Shown one piece after another: positions 56,976 to 64,000 of a stretch of 64,000 nt of DNA. A program made the translations under genes and the position numbers. Location: positions 17,115,785 to 17,179,784 of the forward strand of contig NC_052357.1 of NCBI RefSeq assembly GCF_009727055.1, in the 5' to 3' direction. The notes under the pieces are model-generated. The model worked only from the letters and a program-made list of their open reading frames with translations. It was not told the DNA's origin and did no database searches. This DNA is from Benincasa hispida (Eukaryota; Streptophyta; Magnoliopsida; Cucurbitales; Cucurbitaceae). Every line of letters begins with the position of its first letter. Within the stretch, counting starts at the first letter, position 1.

Positions 56976-58475
56976 GATGAACTCCTGTCTGTGAGGGCAA
57001 TTCTTTGATTTGTATGGGTGAAAGTGTCCCGACTCATCGAATCAATAAGCCTATTTTGTTGATTTGTTCAAGTAAGGAGCTGGGAACATAGCTACATAAG
57101 ATGGAATTCACTCATTCACGTCTTTAGGGTTAGTAGATGAATTGCTCCCTTAAGAGCTGATTCCAGGTCTTGAACATTGATGCCTCACTCTCTCATTGAC
57201 CCAAGAGGGATTAGTTTATAGTTGGACTATAAACTGTTTGTTCATTAGAGAGATTGGTGGTGCTTAAGGCTTTAGATGTAATTATAGGGGTAAAATGATA
57301 ATTTGACCCATCTGTAGTTACAAACGATTTTTGAAGGGTCGTCTTACTGTTGATTGGTTATGTCCATGGACATAGAAATATATCTAAAGTCGAAGAGTGC
57401 AACTGTGGGTCTTTAATGGAGTGGACTTACAGTTAATAAATTTTGATTAATTTTATTAAAGAGTTTAATTAATTAATCTCGTATCATTGAAACTTTTAAT
57501 CTATAGGTCCATAAGGTCCCCTTGCTAACTCACTAAGGATAAAGTAAGAATCAATTAATTTTGGATTAATGTAAGCGAATTAATTGTATAAGATACAATT
57601 AATATAATGTATAAGATACATTATAACATAAAGATAGTTTTGAATGAGAATCAAAATTATACTTTATAGTATGTGAGAGTTAAATATTTCAATAAGATTT
57701 AAATATTAATTATATGAATGATATTCATATTAAAACTATAGGTTATTATTAATATGAATGGACTTAATATTAAAACTATAGGTTATGTGAAAGGATGTCA
57801 CTTGAATATTGATTCAAACTAAATTAAATCTATGATATCTAATTAATTAATTAATTAATTAATTAATACTTATTTATTTAATCATATATTAAATTTTGAT
57901 TTAATATATAAATTAGTTAAATTTAAAATAATAACTCCCACGGGAGTTATTGTGAGTGGTTAGAAGGGAGTTTTAACTCCCTCTCCAACCCATTCACTCT
58001 TGCATAAAAGAAAAGAAGAAGATTTATTTTTCATTAATATGTTCTAATGCATTAATGAAATGACAAGCAAAGAGAAGATTTCTCTCTGTGTATTTGATCT
58101 TCTTCCCTAAACTCGTCTCACACAAATCTCTCCCTACCAAATTAAGGATCACACACATCCTTGATTTTTATCGTGAGAATAGCAAGAAAATCAAGTGGTG
58201 GTGTCCTTTGTTCGTGACTTATTTGTTCATGAGAGGTGCTTTTTTCAGTCCAAGGGAGATCTTACATTCGTGCTATTCCATTTGGAGGAGAGGAATTACG
58301 TGAAAAAAAAGTATTCAAGGGTTAGTTCTTCTTATCCTTTTCTCCTTAGAACCATGTTGTAATTTATAAATGTTTATCTTGTTCTTCTATAATTTCTCTA
58401 TTTTTTTCGAGTTTTTCAAGTTGAATTACATTGGTAGGTGCATTCACATGTTTCCGCTTAGAATTTCATTCCTTC
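56976..58475 (+). mobile_element. Copia LTR, 5' truncated
   Basis: Begins abruptly inside the family at GAACTCCTGTCTGTGAGGGC and shows GGAGCTGGGAACATAGCTACATAAGATGGAATTCAC, GTTCATTAGAGAGATTGG and GTCCATGGACATAGAAATATATC, as the other copies do. It ends near GTTTCCGCTTAGAATTTCATTCC. An (ATTA)n run is at 57838-57867. No internal domain attached. Confidence 0.7.
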
Positions 58476-58612
58476 AATATCTGTAAAATCGCATCTTTCA
58501 TCATCCAACACAATCAGTAACTTTTTGGCTTGGACTTCATTCAATAAAGGCATGAACTATGCATAAGTGTCACCACGCTATCCCTCATATTATTTGAATC
58601 CTAACTGGTGTT
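58476..58612. other. Short unassigned spacer
   Basis: Non-coding; ends TCCTAACTGG just before the next LTR. Confidence 0.4.
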
Positions 58613-61600
58613 GGAAATGTCGTAAAATCTCGCAGTTTGTAAACATTAAACATATTCTATTCATAATAAAGTTATTATTGAAATTTTCTACCAATAAATG
58701 TGTTATTGAATTTCATTCTTTTATAAATCCAATAAACTAACTCATGGCTATAATATGAATACTTAAACTTTATGTAAAGATATAAAAGAGAATTGAGTTT
58801 TAATATATAGCAAAATGGTCTATAAGTATATGTAAAGGGTTGGGTACCTTATCCTGTGGACACTATGGATGCGACCCTTTTTGTATATTGATACAAACAA
58901 TGTGATCCCAAAATCGTTCAGGTAGAGACATGCACGTGAGAGCTTCCTATGCAAAAGATGTTTGCATAATATCGGACCACAAAATAGTCACTTTTTTTTA
59001 TAACGAATATTTACTATTAAAACTGACTATTTAGTATTAACAAATAAAATCTATAACAAAGATAAATAGCATGTTCACTTAGGGTCAACAAATAACAGCA
59101 TGTTTTAATGGTTAAAATAGGTTGTTATCATGTAAAACTTTGGTTACAAACTCAATCGGTCTATAATCCTATCTAAGGCTGGAGGTACTTAAGTTGATAG
59201 TTTACGAAAGACCTGCTATCTAGAGATTATAGCCAAATTATTGAGTGTAGATAACCCAGTTTTATGAGCACGCATGAGCAGTGTGAGGTAATAAAATGGT
59301 TTTATCACGTAGACTTAGGATGTTTTTAAGCTGGAATATACCTAAGTAAAAGAATATACCCAAACAATCAGAACACTACAGTGGAAGATTAATAATATTA
59401 TTTTTAACTCTTATGTCCCTAAAAGTTCACACCATGAGATCCATGCCCGACTTTTTGTTGCTTTTACTGCGATTGCTCCATTCGGAAAGTGTTTGCATGG
59501 GTCAATAACAAGGTGAATATTGGAAGTTGTTCATAGTAAGTGGGTGTAGGAAATGTGTCAACATATCCTACGGTCTCTTCCATTAATTTGAACCGTGACA
59601 TTCTTGTGTTGCACCTGTCGTCGTTTTTAAGCAACATTAGCTAGTCGTTTCTGCTACGATCCCCTCGGAGGATTGTAACATAAGATTCAAAACAATTCAA
59701 ACTTCATAAATGAATAGGGTTTCTTAGTTCCATCTTCAACATTGTCTTCCTATTTGAGGGTTTGTTGATATCGTTCTATGAAATCTAAAAATGGAAGGTC
59801 ACACTTACAAGAGTTACTAAGTGTTAGTAAGTTCTTGACCGATAACAGTAACTAAATAACTAATAGAATAAGGAGTTATTCTAGAATTAGTGTTTAGTCA
59901 AGAATTTCTTGTTTCAGTGAAGGAGTATTTGACTGCCTCTCAATAGCATCTATTCTGACTCACTAAAGTATCATTGCAAATAAATTAAGAAATTTGGTTA
60001 CTTTATTATCTTTGCTAAAAATTGGATTTAGATGCATTTTTTGATAGAATTTGTTTATGTTTCAGTGTGTCGAACTCGATAATTCAACTCTTAGTTTCCA
60101 ATAAGTTCAATGGCGAGGGTTATTCAAATTGGAAATTAAACATAAGTACGATATTAATTATTGATGACCTGGGATTCATTTTAATGGAGGAATGTCCTCC
60201 TCTTCCCAGTTCAAATGCAAACCGAAATGTTTAGGATGCCTATGATAGGTGGCTTATGGCTAATGAAAAAGCCAGAGCCTATATTTTAGCAAGCATATCT
60301 GATGTGCTTACTAAAAAACATGAACCCATAGTTACTGCTAGGGAGATCATGGAGCCGTTACAAGGGATGTTTGGGCATTCGCCATTGTCTGTTCAACATG
60401 ATGCTATAAAATACTTTTACAATTCTCGCGTGAAGGAAGGAACCTCTGTTAAAGAACACGTCCTAGACATGATGGTCCAGTTCAATGTTGTGGAAGCGAA
60501 TGACGCTGTCATATACGAGAAAAGTCAAGCCAGTATGATCATGGAATCTCTTCTAAAGAGCTTCCTAACTTTTTGCATAAATGTTGTGATGAATATGATT
60601 GATTATAATTTGACAACTCTCCTAAATGAACTCTAGACTTATCAAGAATTAATGAAAAATAAAAGTCAAGAAGGGGAAACAAATGTTGTTTCCCAAAAAA
60701 AGTTTTAGAAAGAATCGACATCTGGTACAAAACTTTCTACAAAGAAGTCTTGTCCTTCAAAGGATAAAAGTATCCAAATGAAGAAAAAGGAAAAAGGGAA
60801 GAAGAAGACTCATGCTAAAAAGAGTAAGAAAAAAGTTGCAAAACGAAAATGTTTCCACTATAACGTGGTTGAGCATTTGAAACGAAATTGTCCAAAATAT
60901 CTTGTGGAAAAGAAGGTTGAGAAGAAAAACCAAGGTAAATTTGATTTACTTATAATAGAAACATGCTCAGTGAAAAGTTCTCATTTGACCTAGATACTAG
61001 ATTCAAGCGCCACTAATCATATTTGCACTTTCTTTTAGGAAACTAGTTCATGGAGGCAGTTGACAGAAAACGAGATGACTTTCAAGGTGGGAATAGGTGA
61101 AGTCATTTCGGCTGAAGCAGTGGGAGATCTCCAGTTATCTTTTTTAGAAGCATTCATTTTGTTAAAAATGTGTATCATGTACCTAAGATGAAAAGGAACT
61201 TAATCTTTGTCTCTTGTTTATTAGAACATATGTACAAAGTTACCTTTGATATAAATGAAGTGGTCATTAGTTCAAGAAGTGTAAATATGTTCTGCTAAAA
61301 TTGAAAATAACTTGTATATGCTAAAACCAACTGAGGCAAAAACTATTTTAAATTTAGAGATATTTAAAATAGCCAATATCCAACATAAGAAACGAAAAAA
61401 TTCCCCTAATGCCTATCTTTGGCACTTAAGACTTGGACACATAAATCTCAATAGAATTGAGAGATTAGTAAAGAATGGATATCTAAATCAGTTAGAAGAC
61501 ATTTTTTTACCTCCATGTGAATCATGTCTTAGAGGAAAAATGACTAAAAGATCTTTTTAAGAAAAAAGGTAATTGAGCCAAAGAGCCTCTAGAACTTATA

Positions 61601-62430
61601 CATTCAGATCTTTGTGGTCCAATGAATATTAAAGCTCAATGAGGATCTGAGTATTTCATCAGTTGTATTGATGACTATTTTAGATATGACTATATTTATC
61701 TAATGCATCATAAGTCCAAAACTTTTGAAAAGTTCAAAGACTAAAAGGTAGAGGTTGAGAACTTATTAGGTAAAAAGATTGATCAGATTGAAGTGGTGAG
61801 TATATGGATTTACAATAGTAGAAATATCTAGTAAAATATGGAATTCAATCTCAGCTCATTGCACTTGGTACACAACAAAAAAATGGTGCAGCAAAAAGGA
61901 GAATTTAAGCCTTATTAGACATGGTTCATTCAATGATGAGTTATGCCCAGTTACCTCAGTTCTTTTAGGGGTAAGTAGTGTAGGCTGTTGTATATATATC
62001 AAACATGGTTACCTCAAAAAGTGTTTCAGAAACACCATACGAGTTATGGAGAGGATGTGAAGGTAGTTTACGTCACTTCAAAATCTGGGGATGCCTAGCA
62101 CATGTGTTGGTGCAAAATCCTAAGAAATTGGAACGACGCTCCAAAGCATGCCTATTTATAGGATACCCTAAAGAAACAAAAGGTGGTTTGTTTCATGATC
62201 CTCAAGAAGATAAAGTACTTGTATCGACAAATCATACATTCTTAGAGGAAGACCACATAAGAAATCATCAACCTCGCAGTAAACTGGTATTAAATGAGAT
62301 GTCCGGAGAATCTACAGATAAATCAACAAAAGTTGTTGATCAAGTTGTTTCTTCAACAAAAGTTATTGACGAAACTTGTCCATCACATCCATATCTTGAA
62401 TTGAGAATGCCTTTTGAGGACACTATGGAT
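58613..62430 (+). mobile_element. Ty1/copia element, 5' LTR piece to integrase, 3' half lost
   Basis: An LTR start (TGTTGGAAATGTCGTAAAATC) at 58613 shares blocks with the LTR at 62430-64000 as far as about 59035 and then diverges. Non-coding sequence runs to 60021. From 60022 come gag, zinc knuckle, protease, pre-integrase and integrase. Reverse transcriptase and RNase H are absent; the integrase C-terminal region fuses straight into LTR sequence at about 62430. No primer site was recognised. Confidence 0.85.
60022..61010 (+). pseudogene. Copia gag and zinc knuckle, disrupted
   Basis: SNSIIQLLVSNKFNGEGYSNWKLN opens the gag (about 60076-60140), continued in frame past a stop at 60231 (TAG after NRNV) by YDRWLMANEKARAYILASISDVL and VKEHVLDMMVQFNVVEAND. 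Further stops follow at about 60634 and 60707. A Lys-rich linker leads to the knuckle CFHYNVVEHLKRNC (about 60850-60890), with Tyr in place of the second Cys. The reading resembles the widespread cucurbit copia gag, with no frame long enough to be functional. Confidence 0.9.
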
Positions 62431-62451
62431 CAATACTTAAACTTTATGTAG
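61011..62451 (+). pseudogene. Copia protease to integrase, disrupted
   Basis: The protease site reads ILDSSATNHIC (60993-61025; relatives DSGATNH), then KVGIGEVISAEAVGDLQL. The pre-integrase zinc domain is clear (LWHLRLGHINLNRIERLVKNG and CESCLRGKMTKRSF, about 61417-61557). The integrase core starts LELIHSDLCGPMNI and has stops at AQ*GSEYF, FKD*K and others; its second acidic residue is not recognisable. The last 148-codon frame (62005-62451) is the integrase C-terminal extension ETPYELWRG to LEEDHIRNHQPRSKLVLNE. The final residues belong to LTR sequence. Confidence 0.9.
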
Positions 62452-64000
62452 AGACAAAAAAGATGATCAAGTTTTAACATATAGCCAAAAAGGTCTATAA
62501 GTATATGGATAAGATTAGGTACCTTCTCCTAAGGACACTATGGATCCAGCCCTCTTTGTATATTGATAAAAACGATGTGATCCCAAAATCGTTCATGTAG
62601 AGACATGTGAGTGGGGGCATCCTATACAAAACACATTTACATAAGACCAGACCACGAAATAGTCACTTTTCTTTATAACAACCGTTTACTGTTAAAACCA
62701 ACAACCGTTTACTGTTAAAACTAACTATTTTAAATTCAATGACCTAGGTAACTCGATCTTAATCCTGAGCCAATTATGAACTCCTGTCTATTTGGGATTA
62801 TCCATTAATCTGTATAGGTGAGAGTGGTTCAACATCACTGCTCAATAAGCCTCCCATTTTAGGGGTAAGAATGGATAGATAGCTAAGGACGTAGTCTTAC
62901 AAGATAGAATTTACTCTTACCCATCTTAGGGTCAACATATAGGTTATTCCCTTAGGTACTGACTCTTGGTCTTGAATAATGGGGCTTCGTCCTCTTATGG
63001 CATAGAGGGATTCAATTTATTGGTTGACCATAAACCAATTGTTCGATAGAGATTAAGTGGAGACTTAAGGAGCAAAATTTATTAAAGGGGTAAAACATAA
63101 ATTTTGGCCTAGCTGTAAAGACAAACAACCTTTGAAGGCTCGACTTATTGATTATTGTTAAATCAAGTAGACAGAAATACATTTATAGTGAGGACAGTGC
63201 AATTACTGAGCTATAGTAGTGTGTCTTAGTAGTGCACGAATAGTGATTAATTCGGTTTAAAGCGTTTAGCCAATTAATCTTAAATTGTTGGAGCTCATGA
63301 TCTGTAGGTCCATTAGGTCTCTCTACTAGCGAGTAAAATGATTAAACCTTATAATAGCGTGTTGAGAGAATTTGGAATATTCAAACTCGGTTTAAGATTT
63401 GGAATATTATATTTGATATAATTAATGTTTAATTAACAAATTAAACATTACGATTTTTAGAGAATTGATAATATTTAAATATGATTTAAATATTTGATGA
63501 GGTATTTTAAATAATTTCATATTTCATATTTCATATTAAATTAAATTAATTAAACTGGTTTAATTAATTTATTAAAATTTTTAACTTATGGAATTCAAAA
63601 TTATGAAATTAATTAAATTAATTTTCTATTTTGAATTTTAAAATGAAAAAAAATTATTTAATTAAAAATACTTTTGAAATTAAATCCATCTTTATTAAAA
63701 AATGGGAATTAAATTGAAAGTGGGTTTATCCCACAATTTCCATTAAATATCACACCTCATGCCACTTTCTTGTGCGGTTTTTGAAGTGAATCTTAAATCT
63801 TATTTTATGTGCATGGTATTATGATATATAAAGAATGGATCAAAACAGATTGGGTTGCATGCAAGTGAAAAAGTCTGAAGAAAAAAAAAATTATTTTCTC
63901 TCTTGATCGACTCTTTAAACCTATATTGAATACATCTCAATTTGAGTTCCACCACTCAATCTAAGACCTGAAAATAGTAGAAAAGACTTTAGTTGTGGTC
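62430..64000 (+). mobile_element. Copia LTR, start truncated, runs off the window
   Basis: From AATACTTAAACTTTATGTA it follows the LTR at 58613-59035 (TATAGCAAAAWGGTCTATAAGTATATGG, GACACTATGGATSCRRCCCT, ATCCCAAAATCGTTCA) and then the general family (GGGGGCATCCTATACAAA, AACTCGATCTTAATCCTGAG, GTTGGAGCTCATGATCTGTAGGTCC). A CAACCGTTTACTGTTAAAAC phrase is tandemly doubled at 62680-62720. It continues to the end of the window. Confidence 0.8.

Overview
This window is transposon-rich plant nuclear DNA with spliceosomal GT-AG introns. The gypsy and copia proteins resemble element families I know from Cucurbitaceae (melon, cucumber, gourd relatives), so a cucurbit is my best guess, but the species is not fixed by anything here. 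The sequence is an unfinished short-read assembly. Three copies of the Nextera mate-pair junction adapter remain in it, and two single-N joins have the same 80 or 86 bases repeated on both sides.

Only one host gene looks intact: a three-exon short-chain dehydrogenase/reductase (SDR) gene on the minus strand at 14416-15794. Two broken relatives flank it. One at 2699-3168 keeps exons 1 and 2 but has a stop in codon 3 and no third exon. The other at 31275-31440 keeps only promoter, exon 1 and part of intron 1. Together they are the remains of a local SDR cluster cut up by mobile elements. A second host locus is an AP2/ERF transcription-factor gene of the EAR-repressor type, present as two broken copies in a tandem duplication of about 4.1 kb (34986-54680).

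Layout: 1-2690, end of a gypsy element with tandem 3' repeats and two adapters. 2699-3420, SDR pseudogene and its upstream region. 3420-5084, CACTA element end with a CGATCG satellite. 5690-6140, copia relic. 7560-14250, gypsy and copia LTR pieces and a MITE. 14416-15860, intact SDR gene. 17260-20600, palindromic repeats and large trinucleotide microsatellites. 20640-31274, nested gypsy and copia pieces, including a 2.9-kb gypsy LTR. 31500-34580, AT-rich DNA. 34986-54680, tandem ERF-containing duplication, interrupted in copy 1 by a 5.8-kb copia with intact target duplication, and in copy 2 by a 4.6-kb MULE carrying a plant mobile domain gene and by an LTR inside the ERF. 54680-56084, minus-strand copia gag. 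56976-64000, copia LTR pieces and a 5' half copia element.

All mobile elements here are defective. Many lesions in essential codons read as G-to-A changes, the decay expected of methylated, silenced DNA. I see no tRNA, rRNA, CRISPR array, organelle insertion or new defence-type system. The points most worth checking are the datable duplication and insertion history at the ERF locus, a CGATCG-type motif recurring in unrelated elements, and the adapter contamination.
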